From NCBI GenBank assembly GCA_009746045.1, contig RPFO01000106.1, positions 1,783,211-1,847,210 of the forward strand: a DNA stretch of 64,000 bases, in the 5' to 3' direction. A program made the translations under genes and the position numbers. Below, piece after piece: positions 10,101-21,900 of this stretch. The notes under the pieces were generated by a model. It did not search any database. It was not told the DNA's origin and saw nothing but the letters and a program-made list of their open reading frames with translations. The DNA is from Mesostigma viride (Eukaryota > Streptophyta > Mesostigmatophyceae > Mesostigmatales > Mesostigmataceae). Position 1 is the first letter of the stretch, and each line of letters starts with the position of its first letter.

Positions 10101-13100
10101 GGGGGGAAAGGGGGCAAGGGGGGGCAAGGGGGGGCAAGGGGGAAAGGGGGGGAAAGGGGGGAAAGGGGGGCAAGGGGGGAAAGGGGGGAAAGGGGGGAAA
10201 GGGGGGAAAGGGGGGAAAGGGGGGGAAAGGGGGGAAAGGGGGGGAAAGGGGGGAAAGGGGGGAAAGGGGGGAAAGGGGGGGCAAGGGGGGGCAAGGGGGG
10301 AAAGGGGGGGCAAGGGGGGAAAGGGGGGCAAGGGGGGGAAAGGGGGGCAAGGGGGCAAGGGGGAAAGGGGGGGAAAGGGGGGGAAAGGGGGGGAAAGGGG
10401 GGAAAGGGGGGGAAAGGGGGGAAAGGGGGGAAAGGGGGGAAAGGGGGGGAAAGGGGGGGAAAGGGGGGAAAGGGGGGCAAGGGGGGAAAGGGGGGAAAGG
10501 GGGGAAAGGGGGAAAGGGGGGCAAGGGGGGAAAGGGGGGGAAAGGGGGGGAAAGGGGGGGAAAGGGGGGGAAAGGGGGGAAAGGGGGGAAAGGGGGGAAA
10601 GGGGGGAAAGGGGGGAAAGGGGGGAAAGGGGGGAAAGGGGGGAAAGGGGGGAAAGGGGGGAAAGGGGGGAAAGGGGGGAAAGGGGGGAAAGGGGGGAAAG
10701 GGGGGAAAGGGGGGAAAGGGGGAAAGGCGGGGAAAGGGGGGAAAGGGGGGACGGGGGGAAGGGGGGAAAGGGGGGAAAGGGGGGGGAAAGGGGGGGAAGG
10801 GGGGGAAAGGGGGGGAAAGGGGGGGAAAGCGGAGAAAGGGGGGCCAAGGGGGTGTGGGAAGGGGGGAGGCTCAGAAAAAAATATACAAGTTATATGATCC
10901 ACTATAGTTACAGACACATGCAAATACACACACAACCAAGGGGACAAACGGAACATAGATAGACGGATACACTCACTATACCTTCATTTCCACCAACGCA
11001 AACCAATTAAGAACACGCTAGCGCAGAGGCAGGCTTGACGGGACACCCATATGGTGGGGATTGGTACGCAAGAACTTGCTTACGTGGTACGGATCACCGC
11101 AATGTCCAGCTTGAGCTGGTTGTCAGGTTGATATTATGCCCACTATCTTATAGTAATGGGTTGTGGCAGGGATCCTCGCAACGTCAAGCTTGTGCTAATG
11201 CTATCTCTCGACATGCACGCTCACCTGCACGTTGTAGTACAGGTCAGACTCGCCAAACGTGTACACGGGCACCAGCGTGGCGCCCTCCCGCAGACCGATT
11301 TTCACAAAACCCTTTCGATTCTTGAGGAAGAGGCGCTCCTTACGGATTTCCGTGACAGACGCCTCTTCAAAACCGCCTGCTCCCCGATACGTGTTTCAAA
11401 TGACACGTGTTTTGAAAACATGGCATTCAAGGTTTCAAAATCAATTTTGTCCATGGTAGAGGAAAGATAGAAAGTGGGCTGAGAGTGGGCTGAGAAGTGC
11501 GCCGCATGGAAAACACGATATCCTGTGCGGGATGAATTCATGTTACGTTTTCCACCGGCCTGGCACACAATCATCAGTCATGATGTTCTCGGTAACGCAA
11601 ATGGAATGCAGTTTTTTGAGAATATGCGAAGGTGCCGGCCGACTCCCTGACAAATCTTACACGGGTGAGATTGTATGTGTGGGTGCATGTGCACGCACGC
11701 GCGTGCGTGGTCGGGTGGGTATAAGGGGGTGAGGGAGGGGGTGGCATGAAGCAAACCGCCTACGCGATTTCCGAGAACATCTTCCTGGAACTCACAGGAA
11801 ACATATAAACACACTGTCTGAAGATTCTTCTGGACGCAACGCTCGGTTACTGACAAAATTTGCAAACCAATCCCTGTCTCCTGCACCTACGTATATGACA
11901 TCAAATTCTCAAATGCAGCCAACGCGCTCAGCTATGCCAAGCCAGCCAATTCCCCCACATATGTGTTGAGTGGCGGATGGAAGTGCGGGCAAACTATTCT
12001 AGAGACAGAGTATACTCGTACGACGACATTATGTGTACCATCGTTTTTTCTTCGCCGAGTATACTTTATTGTCCATGGGCACATGCGCGCAGCATGCTAC
12101 TAATGCCTATCGTGCAAGTAGTGGGGGGGACGTAGCACGAGTCAAAGCGCATTATATAGTGGCGCGACAGCCGCCCCAATCAACTGCAAATCATTCAAAT
12201 AGATTTGACTGCATGTGATGTCAAGTAAATATCATCCCATAACCATCATTGACACATGGCACAAAGGCAGGTGTCCTTGCCTTTGTCAGATCAGTCAGAC
12301 ATTAAAGCACCACCAGTTTACAACATCTGTTGCGCGTCCTGACCTGGCAAAATCGCCATCACCTCCCCCGCTTTAAGGCGCCGCACAAAACTGCCTCTGC
12401 TGGCAGATCCGCCGCAGGTGATCTGGCACAACCGGGATGGGGGGGGGGGGCAAACAGCAGATCACAGCGATGCCATACACATGCGTAGTTAAACAGATAC
12501 TCATAATTATTGCTCATACTGGCACTTGGAGTGTTCCATGCTGCAGGGCCGTCCACAAGACATCCAAAAAATGTAATAAGTATAATAATAATAATAATAT
12601 TAATAACCAACGGAAAAAAAGATGGGCATTGCATATCGTATTATGGGATAAATGTAAGAAAACCACACATTGGCATGCAAAACCGTTGAAGAATAAATGA
12701 ATGCATACAGCTAGGGCACTAAAACATGGCAACCTCCTCCTGGCCTTAAAACATGGCAACCTCCTCCAGGAACTTTCTTAAAATCAAACCTTCTAATACA
12801 TAAATCCAAAACATTAATAAGGCCAGAAAATAAGACCACGTAAGTGTGAACATCAGCGGAAACAGCCATGTGAAAATAGGAACTTGTCCATTCTCGTTGG
12901 TCTGTGCCAGTGCCCAGTTGCTGCCTTGTGCTCAAACCAGCATAGCTTACAAGAGAAACACAGCTTGCACGAAACCCAGCCAGCTCACACTCTTCAACAC
13001 AGTCCGCACTTTTGGATGTGTATTCACAATATGTATGTATATATACTACTATATGTATGTATATATTACTATATGTATGTATATAGTAATATACATACAG

Positions 13101-14635
13101 CGGGCCCCATGGTCGGCGCGGACCTGGACGTCATATTGGCGTCAGCGCTTGTCGGTGGCGCTGACTCGGGCCATGGCTGACATCATGCTCCGCCGTACGC
13201 GGGCTGATTTTGCGGTGCAGCAGGGCTATTAGGTTCCTCCCATTGGGAGTTTCCCTTGGTCTTATCGTAGTATAGAGCTTTGACATGGCTCTGTATATAG
13301 GTTTATAGCTGGGCGTTTGCTTTGGTTTGAGTGATTTCACTCTGCTGTAAGTAATTATATTTTTAATGTATATATATATATATTACTATAGAGAGATACT
13401 CCTAAAAAATCCAAACAGCCTCCCTTTATTTGCTTGAAGTCCCTCAAAGCCCAACGGCCTTGCTTCCACAATAACAGGAGCCATTTACTCAACATGTACA
13501 ACCGCTTACCCCTCTCACTAAAAAGTTGAACAGCGGTGCACGGTACAGGAGCTTGGCCATGAGAATGCGGACACGGATGAACTCTGGCTGCAGGCTCATC
13601 AATACCTGGAAAGGAGCAGGTACAATCCACAGCAAAAGCATTCGAAACAATCCACCGTATAAATACGGCAATTTATCCACATATATAAGCAGCATTTGGC
13701 TATGTGCAAGGCCTTTCCAACCATCAACAGCAATGTCCAAGTGAGGGCATGTAACACATAAATAAAAATTTTAGTAAATGAAATTCTTGTGCATGTACAG
13801 CAGTAAAACCCAAGGTGACTAGCACAGGGTGATCGCATAAGTATACTGCTTGAAAGTATTCCTGCTACAAAACACTGCAGCTATGGCTGTCAATAAAGGA
13901 AATCTCCAGTTGCATCAATAAACTGTACCACATGCAGTGAAAACCGTGCACCTAGAGCCAAGCCATTCGGCCCCATTATGGGGTCATGAAACGCAGTGAA
14001 GGCCCGGGTCGCATTCCCCTTTACACTCTCATGACAAAGAAACGCGTTTCTTTGTGCAAATTTTTGCTGCACGACAATCAGCTTTGATATCAGATTCAGA
14101 CCAGGTAGCACGCTCCTCGAAATTACGTACGTATAAGTAGAACAACTTAATTACATTAGAACATTCAAAACTCATTCCCGAGGTACGATGCGCAGGGACT
14201 ACAACGTTCATTTAGCAATTGAATACCTACCAAACCCCAGCAATATATCCCGTGGGGATGCACGCAAAATAGTACAGGATTCGGTGACGCCTTCTTTTGA
14301 CGATCCGCTGCCGTCAATTCCAGTATGCTGGCATGGTCTTCAAAGGATATGGTGTATGATTTGAAATACAGTGGTCCAGTCGTGGTGAAAATTCTGCGCA
14401 GCCATGGTATAATGTCAACGTGCATCACTAAGGGAAGTACGGTCAAAGTGGCGAAGGATATTGCCCAGGTGTATTGTCCGGAAAACGCCAGGCCTATCGT
14501 GATGAATGGAAGGAACGACCCGATGCACCATGAAAGAAGGAAGATGAGAGACAACAGAATGGATTGAATCCATTGAAAAAAGGTCGGAGGGCCTTGTTTT
14601 CTACTGTAAAGTACTGTCTTAGATGGTAACGCCAT
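7149..14635 (-). CDS. DGAT2: Diacylglycerol acyltransferase type 2 (DGAT2 family), complete
   Basis: DGAT2 enzymes transfer an acyl group from acyl-CoA to diacylglycerol at the ER membrane, giving triacylglycerol. Minus-strand exons: 14635-14231, 13605-13510, 12422-12344, 11376-11225, 8320-8126, 7223-7149. Their sum is 1002 bp, a clean 333-residue frame with matching phases. Residues about 23-71 are hydrophobic, as expected for the membrane hairpin. The catalytic HPHG motif is at residues 126-129 (FCVHPHGIYCWGL). It is followed by PEFIRVRILMAKLLY, GGFEEA near 194-199, LKNRKGF and the C-terminal block VGKPFVLPK. The start ATG at 14635 gives the usual family length. Exon 6 encodes only 24 residues, ending QLEFW. 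The GGFEEA form resembles DGAT2-like enzymes of algae and other protists more than animal DGAT2, so wax-ester or monoacylglycerol acyltransferase activity cannot be excluded. Intron 4 holds the 2.5-kb purine array; intron 5 holds copies of the exon 5 donor. Confidence 0.93.
7975..8125 (-). repeat. Tandem copies of the DGAT2 exon 5 end plus splice donor
   Basis: Exon 5 ends YHASYIK|GTGGGCAGAG. Immediately downstream the intron repeats the same arrangement: a segment that would encode YHANYVK followed by GTAGGCAGAG, a short CAAG|GTAGGCAG, and a third block resembling DQYHAT followed by GTATGC. The copies are diverged but retain donor-like GT sites. Confidence 0.85.
8383..10870. repeat. 2.5-kb purine array (GGGGGGAAA / GGGGGGCAA) in DGAT2 intron 4
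   Basis: About 2.5 kb built from runs of 4-9 G separated by AAA, CAA, AA or CGA, with almost no T. It forms spurious long ORFs in several frames on both strands (proline- or glycine-rich), because the unit length is near a multiple of three and stops cannot arise. The DGAT2 sense strand is the C/T-rich one, and the array ends about 60 bp before the acceptor of exon 5, so it behaves as a hugely extended polypyrimidine region. Confidence 0.95.
13020..13100. repeat. TATGTATA-type microsatellite
   Basis: Alternating (ATGTATGTATATA) blocks with TACTACTAT interruptions and partial self-complementarity, in DGAT2 intron 2. A short (TA)n follows near 13370. Confidence 0.8.
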
Positions 14636-15940
14636 TCTTGTTATAAGCCGCTCGCCCGCACGCTTGTGATTTTGCTTTACGTGAACACATCGAAATTTGC
14701 GTAATATTTTGCGGAACCGACGTCGTTTTGGAAGACAGCGACGTCAGCTGCTGCCTGTGTAGCCATGAACTGCCATCTGTCACGCAAGGTAGCGTGTTCA
14801 CTGAGTATCAGCGTTCCGGGTTGATATCCGAGCATTACGCTTTCGCAATTATGACGAACTCGGACATGATGACCTCACTACCCACTGAACTGAACCCTAA
14901 TAACTATACCCTAACTAGGGAACAAACTCTGCAAGTTTTCCCTCGTCACAACTCACAACTTCCCAGTTACGCGTCTGCATGAGGTGGTCGTGGACTCGTG
15001 GTCAGCCAACGGCCCAACGCTGAAGTCGCAACAGCTGGATAAGTTTTCCCGAGGTTGCCTTGTCACAGACAACCGCCCGCGCTCAGGCTCTTGCACTGGC
15101 AACTGAGCAATAATTACCAAAAGTATAATAAACTACTGGTAGTTACACCGTATAGGCCGTATTCCGTCTACTGTCATGCCCTGTATTGGCTCGGCTTGTG
15201 ACGACGGCTTGACATGCTGGCAGAGTCTGCAGAGCTTGGAGGCGACCCATGCCACGATTGCCGGGCACGTGAGCACCGGGACGTTCAAGCAGTGGCGCAC
15301 TCCAGTCTACTCCAGTCTCCAAGGCCCAAGGCCCAAGCAGTGCTGGTACGTAGTGAGCACAACAAAACAACTTGGTTATTACCAAAGCACTACTGTGTAC
15401 CAGGCCATGGTGGGGGCAGTAATTCCTTAAACAACGCCGAGGGGTCTGAGTTAAGGACATAAATAACATGCAAGTACCATCCCAAACACCACACGACTTT
15501 GGCTGATGACCCGATGACTGGCGAACAGATTGCTGGCAACTAAACATTACTGCTGCAGCTAGCCCCCATAGACGCGAGGCTGCGGAACTGCCTCCGCCAG
15601 AATGCTGCCCTCAAAGCTTCTTCGCTCGATGACGTAATTCTGTGCGGCCTGGGAGGTATTCCCTTCCTCATCGTCTCGCACTTGAAGACAATCTCCCAGA
15701 CCGCAAGAGCACGTTTCTCGAAGACCTGCGACAGCCACGGGCGGACGGGCCGGATCTAGATCTCGCATGTACCCGTCTTCGCTGAACATTAGCTTCGAGC
15801 ACGCGACCGAAATGTAGGAAAGAAATGTAGAAGGTTGGCGACTGCGATGCATTCTGGCATGGTAATGCAGTAATAGCCATTCACTACCGGCTATACTTTT
15901 TTGTAAAGATGATACCACCGGTGCTAAATCAATTGAGAAA
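14636..15940. promoter_or_regulatory. Head-to-head upstream region of DGAT2 (minus) and the FAAP100-like gene (plus)
   Basis: About 1.3 kb between two divergent start codons, so both promoters should lie here. I see no further gene. A minus-strand ORF at 15559-16002 has no recognisable motif and overlaps the first exon of the plus-strand gene; I did not accept it. No specific promoter element could be assigned. Confidence 0.5.
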
Positions 15941-18900
15941 ATGGACCACTTACCCATGCTGAAGTCCATTCCGTGCTGGCATGGGCCAGCCGTGTGTGGC
16001 ACGTGGGTGGTGTGCGCGTCGGAAGGCTCTACACTGCGAGTGTTTTTCGGTGACGTGCTTCAGGTATGCGTTGACATACGGTACCCGTCTCTACGTAGTA
16101 CTCGTCTCTACACGATAGGCGGTTTGCCTAACATTTCGCCACAGCTGATCAGTCAATTTCCGTGGGTTAAGGCTTTGTTGCACAATGCGGCACGTTTACC
16201 AACGCTAGCAGAGGACCGCTCGCACCCCCACGCCTCTGACAGAGAGGGCACCCTGCAGGCATATGACGAGAATGAAATGGGATTGGCCCCGGCCCGCAGC
16301 AATGCAATCAACACCAGCACATCGCATCCTTTGCAGCCACCTCTACTAAACCTTCTGGATAGATGTTGTGGCTGTTGAGTTCAGGAACCAGGTTGGCTTT
16401 TCCCCTTTGCTAGCCCCTGTTGCCCGTCACCCCGACGCTTGCTTCCATCGTGTGCCACTCGCTGCCGTGCTTCTCCTTAGGCAATCAGCACGCATCCATC
16501 TCCAACCTGGGCCACGTGATATTGCTACCCAACGGCCCCTAACTCGCCTGGAAATGCCACCTGGCGCTGTTTGCATGCTTGGCCCGTGCAGGCCACGTAC
16601 TTTTTCCCGTTTCAAGTCATCAGTGTGGACGCGGTCATCTCCCACCACCCTGTCTCGCTGCCCCAATGCTCTCCAGCCTCAACCTCACGCTCATCTGGCA
16701 GGAACTTGGCAGGGGGGCCAACAGGTATCTCTGAACAAACACGTAGACTGCGGTCCATTTCCATCCCACCTTGCAAGCCGGAGCCTGTGAGGCAGCCTGC
16801 TGCGATTCCCTTTGGCGTGCCCGCCACGAATCGGAATGGCGGCTTGGTTTGTCCGAAAAGCTGGTTTGCGGGATCGCTTTTTCTGCTCGCTTTTAGCCTG
16901 ATGCTATAGCCCCCCCCCCCCCCCCCCCCCCTTGTGTCCCCGTGGCTCATTCCACTGCTGTACCATGCCTGTAACAAGGTGGCAAGCAGGCAAGGGGCTC
17001 GTGTCGTGAGGGGAGCTTAAGGCTACCTAGCTCCTGGCGGCCTTGCGTTCCCTGTTGTGCTCCCTTAAGGCCACCTAGCTCCTGGCGGCCTTGCGTTCCC
17101 TGTTGTGCTCCCTTACGGCCACCTAGCTCCTGGCGGCCTTGCGTTCCCTGTTGTGCTCCCTTACGGCCACCTAGCTCCTGGCGGCCTTGCGTTCCCTGTT
17201 GTGCTCCCTTACGGCCACCTAGCTCCTGGCGGCCTTGCGTTCCCTGTTGTGCTCCCTTACGGCCACCTAGCTCCTGGCGGCCTTGCGTTCCCTGTTGTGC
17301 TCCCTTACGGCCACCTAGCTCCTGGCGGCCTTGCGTTCCCTGTTGTGCTCCCTTACGGCCACCTAGCTCCTGGCGGCCTTGCGTTCCCTGTTGTGCTCCC
17401 TTACGGCCACCTAGCTCCTGGCGGCCTTGCGTTCCCTGTTGTGCTCCCTTACGGCCACCTAGCTCCTGGCGGCCTTGCGTTCCCTGTTGTGCTCCCTTAC
17501 GGCCACCTAGCTCCTGGCGGCCTTGCGTTCCCTGTTGTGCTCCCTTACGGCCACCTAGCTCCTGGCGGCCTTGCGTTCCCTGTTGTGCTCCCTTACGGCC
17601 ACCTAGCTCCTGGCGGCCTTGCGTTCCCTGTTGTGCTCCCTTACGGCCACCTAGCTCCTGGCGGCCTTGCGTTCCCTGTTGTGCTCCCTTACGGCCACCT
17701 AGCTCCTGGCGGCCTTGCGTTCCCTGTTGTGCTCCCTTACGGCCACCTAGCTCCTGGCGGCCTTGCGTTCCCTGTTGTGCTCCCTTACGGCCACCTAGCT
17801 CCTGGCGGCCTTGCGTTCCCTGTTGTGCTCCCTTACGGCCACCTAGCTCCTGGCGGCCTTGCGTTCCCTGTTGTGCTCCCTTACGGCCACCTAGCTCCTG
17901 GCGGCCTTGCGTTCCCTGTTGTGCTCCCTTACGGCCACCTAGCTCCTGGCGGCCTTGCGTTCCCTGTTGTGCTCCCTTGAGGCCACCTAGCTCCTGGCGG
18001 CCTTGCGTTCCCTGTTGTGCTCCCTTACGGCCACCTAGCTCCTGGCGGCCTTGCGTTCCCTGTTGTGCTCCCTTACGGCCACCTAGCTCCTGGCGGCCTT
18101 GCGTTCCCTGTTGTGCTCCCTTACGGCCACCTAGCTCCTGGCGGCCTTGCGTTCCCTGTTGTGCTCCCTTACGGCCACCTAGCTCCTGGCGGCCTTGCGT
18201 TCCCTGTTGTGCTCCCTTACGGCCACCTAGCTCCTGGCGGCCTTGCGTTCCCTGTTGTGCTCCCTTACGGCCACCTAGCTCCTGGCGGCCTTGCGTTCCC
18301 TGTTGTGCTCCTTTTTTTTGGGGGGGGGGCGCTTCGCAAGGCTTGATTGTTTCCTAGTTTTCCAGTTTCCTAGTTTTCCAGTGTGCGCTCCCTTTGTATG
18401 GACTCAGGAGGAAGCGGGCAGCTGCATGCATTCATCCATGCACACGGATGGGTTGTCGGTCTAGTGACATCTTATACTAGTGCTGTGGCTGGTTGGCTGG
18501 ACTTCATAGGGAGCGATGGCATGGTTTACTGTGGCTTCGATTGGGATTCTGGGGTGCACCCACAGTGAGGAGAATGCTCACATGAGCAACGGTAGGGGTG
18601 CCAATAGGCGATAAGGCTTGTTCTCCCAGGCACTAAGTGTGTTTTCAATGCACAAAGTCAGGTCACCAGCCGCAGCCAGCCCGCCAGCCCGCCAGCTACC
18701 ATAAGAATAGGTTGTGTTGCAAGTCGGGCAGCCTGGAAATCTTCTGCCGCATCCTTTTCACATCTCAGGCACGAGTCTTGTATCAATGCCACAGCCTTTG
18801 CCCTCTTCAAGAAAATTCTGAGAGGTCATGTCCGCACGGATGTCTCTGATCCGTGCGGACACGGATTTCTTCCCTGGATTCGTTGTGGGCCTCGTGTCGT

Positions 18901-21900
18901 GTTTTTGGGTATCTGCCACACCTGCGATGCCAGTTGGAAGCCCAGGTTTGCAAGTCGCGGTTTTGACCGAGAGCGGGCATTTGTGGCTGGGGTGGCAGCC
19001 CCACCCTGGCAGCCGGGACGCACACCCTGACAGCATGTTGTCGGACCGAGAACCTGCCTGGGACCGCGTTCGAGGAGGCCACCATACAGATGTGAACCTG
19101 CCATCGACGAACAAGGGTGTGAAAGCCGTGCCTTCCATCCATGCACCCAGGAGCGCCGCCCTGGTGTGCATCCCAGGGGCCACACTGACTGCCCTCTCCC
19201 GCCGCTTCGTAAGTAGCGGGGCATCTTACTTGGACGCGCCGCAATAGGGTCATGGCTGGAAATCGAGGAACGGCTGACAAAGATTGTGTTCTTCTCACTG
19301 GTGATCCTGTGATGTGGGACGTGTCGTCGTTTCCATCGTTGTTTCATCCCCCCCTTGCTTGCAAATTGGTCTACTAGTGGGGTGGGGTCAGTGGGGAGTT
19401 TCGATGACAGACGGCGCCGTGGGGAGCAGCATGACACCAGCGTTGAAAATTGCAATCCCTTGGGCATGCTCGCACCTAACACAGCTTGCCATCAAATGGT
19501 TCATGAGCATTCTCCACTGAAACTCTCTAAGTCTCAACTGCATGGCGACCTGCACCAAATTGTCTGATCTTTTTCACCCTTCCCTTGTGCAATGCTTATG
19601 CATGCAGGTCGCCGTCACAGGGCCTGCTCCCTCCTTCCCTTGCGTCATTGACCTGAGCGAAGCCTGCCTGGGACCCACCACAGCCATGACGACCACCACC
19701 ACGCCGGCGGAGCTAAAGAGTGGCCCAGGGGCCACCCGGTCGGTAGCCGTACATGTACCAGGGGAAGGGGACCCACCGAATCAACCGAGCCAAGTCCAGC
19801 TGGCAGACACAGGGACAAGCCGGAGCGTTGATATCCGGTCATGCGCCTCGGGCCCCGACGGTGCTGCTGCTTTATGTGCATGGGTGACGGCTCCCCAGCA
19901 TGGGCCCAGGGTGTACCGGAGGCAGCAGCAGCAGGGTCTCTGGGCGGCGCCGGTGCTGTCGTCGGCGGACGTGAGCGCACGGGCATCGTCTTGTGGCACG
20001 CGGCGGCCGCATTCGTTAGCGCTGGTGTGGGCACCGGAGGGTGAGGGGGGGACCAGGTACGGTTCTCTGTGATCTGTAGGGGAGAAGATGGGACAAAGGG
20101 AAGGGGGACGAGTGCGAGAGGAGAGGGGAATATGCGAGAGAAGATGGGCCAAAGGGAAGGGGGACGAGTGCGAGAGGAGAGGGAAATAGGCAAGAGAAGA
20201 TGGGCCAAAGGGAAGGTGCACGGGTGCGAGAGGAGAGGGGAATAGGCAAGAGAAGATGGGCCAAAGGGAAGGTGCACGGGTGCGAGAGGAGAGGGGAATA
20301 GGCAAGAGAAGATGGGCCAAAGGGAAGGGGGACGAGTGCGAGAGGAGAGGGGAATAGGCGAGAGAAGATGGGCCAAAGGGAAGGTGGACGGGTGCGAGAG
20401 GAGAGGGGAATAGGCGAGAGAAGATGGGCCGAAGGGAAGGGGGACGGGTGCGAGAGGAGAGGGGACTAGGCGAAAGAAGATGGGCCAAAGGGAAGGGGGA
20501 CGAGTGCGAGAGGAGAGGGGAATAGGCGAGAGAAGATGGGCCAAAGGGAAGGGGGACGAGTGCGAGAGGAGAGGGAAATAGGCAAGAGAAGATGGGCCAA
20601 AGGGAAGGTGCACGGGTGCGAGAGGAGAGGGGAATAGGCAAGAGAAGATGGGCCAAAGGGAAGGTGCACGGGTGCGAGAGGAGAGGGGAATAGGCAAGAG
20701 AAGATGGGCCAAAGGGAAGGTGCACGGGTGCGAGAGGAGAGGGGAATAGGCGAAAGAAGATGGGCCAAAGGGAAGGTGGACGGGTGCGAGAGGAGAGGGG
20801 AATAGGCGAGAGAAGATGGGCCAAAGGGAAGGGGGACGGGTGCGAGAGGAGAGGGAAATAGGCAAGAGAAGATGGGCCAAAGGGAAGGTGCACGGGTGCG
20901 AGAGGAGAGGGGAATAGGCAAGAGAAGATGGGCCAAAGGGAAGGTGCACGGGTGCGAGAGGAGAGGAGAATAGGCAAGAGAAGATGGGCCAAAGGGAAGG
21001 GGGACGAGTGCGAGAGGAGAGGGGAATAGGCGAGAGAAGATGGGCCAAAGGGAAGGGGGACGGGTGCGAGAGGAGAGGGGAATAGGCGAGAGAAGATGGG
21101 CCAAAGGGAAGGGGGACGGGTGCGAGAGGAGAGGGGAATAGGCGAAAGAAGATGGGCCAAAGGGAAGGGGGACGAGTGCGAGAGGAGAGGGGAATAGACG
21201 AGAGAAGATGGGCCAAAGGGAAGAGGTGGACGGGTGCGAGAGGAGAGGGAAATAGACGAGAGAAGATGGGCCAAAGGGAAGGTGGACGGGTGCGAGAGGA
21301 GAGGGAAATAGGCGAAAGAAGATGGGCCAAAGGGAAGGTGGACGGGTGCGAGAGGAGAGGGGAATAGGCAAGAGAAGATGGGCCAAAGGGAAGTGGACGG
21401 GTGCGAGAGGAGAGGGAAATAGGCGAAAGAAGATGGGCCAAAGGGAAGGGGGACGAGTGCGAGAGGAGAGGGGAATAGGCGAGAGAAGATGGGCCAAAGG
21501 GAAGGGGGACGGGTGCGAGAGGAGAGGGGAATAGGCAAGAGAAGATGGGCCAAAGGGAAGGGGGACGAGTGCGAGAGGAGAGGGGAATAGGCGAGAGAAG
21601 ATGGGCCAAAGGGAAGGGGGACGGGTGCGAGAGGAGAGGGGAATAGAGAAGGTTGGCAGGAGAGAAGGGCAAGAGAAATATAGATACTACTATAGAATTA
21701 TACTTCTATAGATACTACGATAATAATAGTATAGATACTGATATAGAATTCAAGGCTCAAGCCAGTGAAGATATAGATATAGGCAAGGGGGATAGGCAAT
21801 AGCTGAGTTGATTGGATGTGGTGACGCCGCATGCCAGTCGAGGACCTTCCTGCGCTTTCGTTGATAAGACGCACTTGTGGTCTTTGTGGGTGCCTTGTGA

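Noticed and set aside
8064-10962. Very long proline/phenylalanine- and glycine/lysine-rich ORFs on both strands, resembling collagen or extensin
   Set aside because: They come from the G-run array, which cannot form stops in several frames at once. The region is inside a DGAT2 intron with consistent flanking exons.
13100-13260. Short ORF end (ALTRAMADIMLRRTRADF) in DGAT2 intron 2, possibly a retroelement fragment
   Set aside because: Too short and without diagnostic motifs or terminal structure.
13890-14111. Possible extra DGAT2 exon (reading FHDPIMGPNGLALGARFS)
   Set aside because: Direct joining of exon 1 (HPHGIYCWGL) to exon 2 (VLMSLQPEFIR) is in phase and fits the family spacing; the candidate lacks a convincing acceptor.
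15559-16002. Minus-strand ORF of 147 residues
   Set aside because: No recognisable motif, overlaps the first exon of the plus-strand FAAP100-like gene, and has no partner exons.
17105-18346. ORF encoding a 16-residue repeat protein
   Set aside because: All frames are open because the unit is 48 bp; no start context, flanking coding sequence or splice support.
19645-21672. Minus-strand ORFs of 340-675 residues (SRTRPPSLWPIF repeats)
   Set aside because: Produced by the 56-bp array, and antisense to phase-consistent exons of the FAAP100-like gene.
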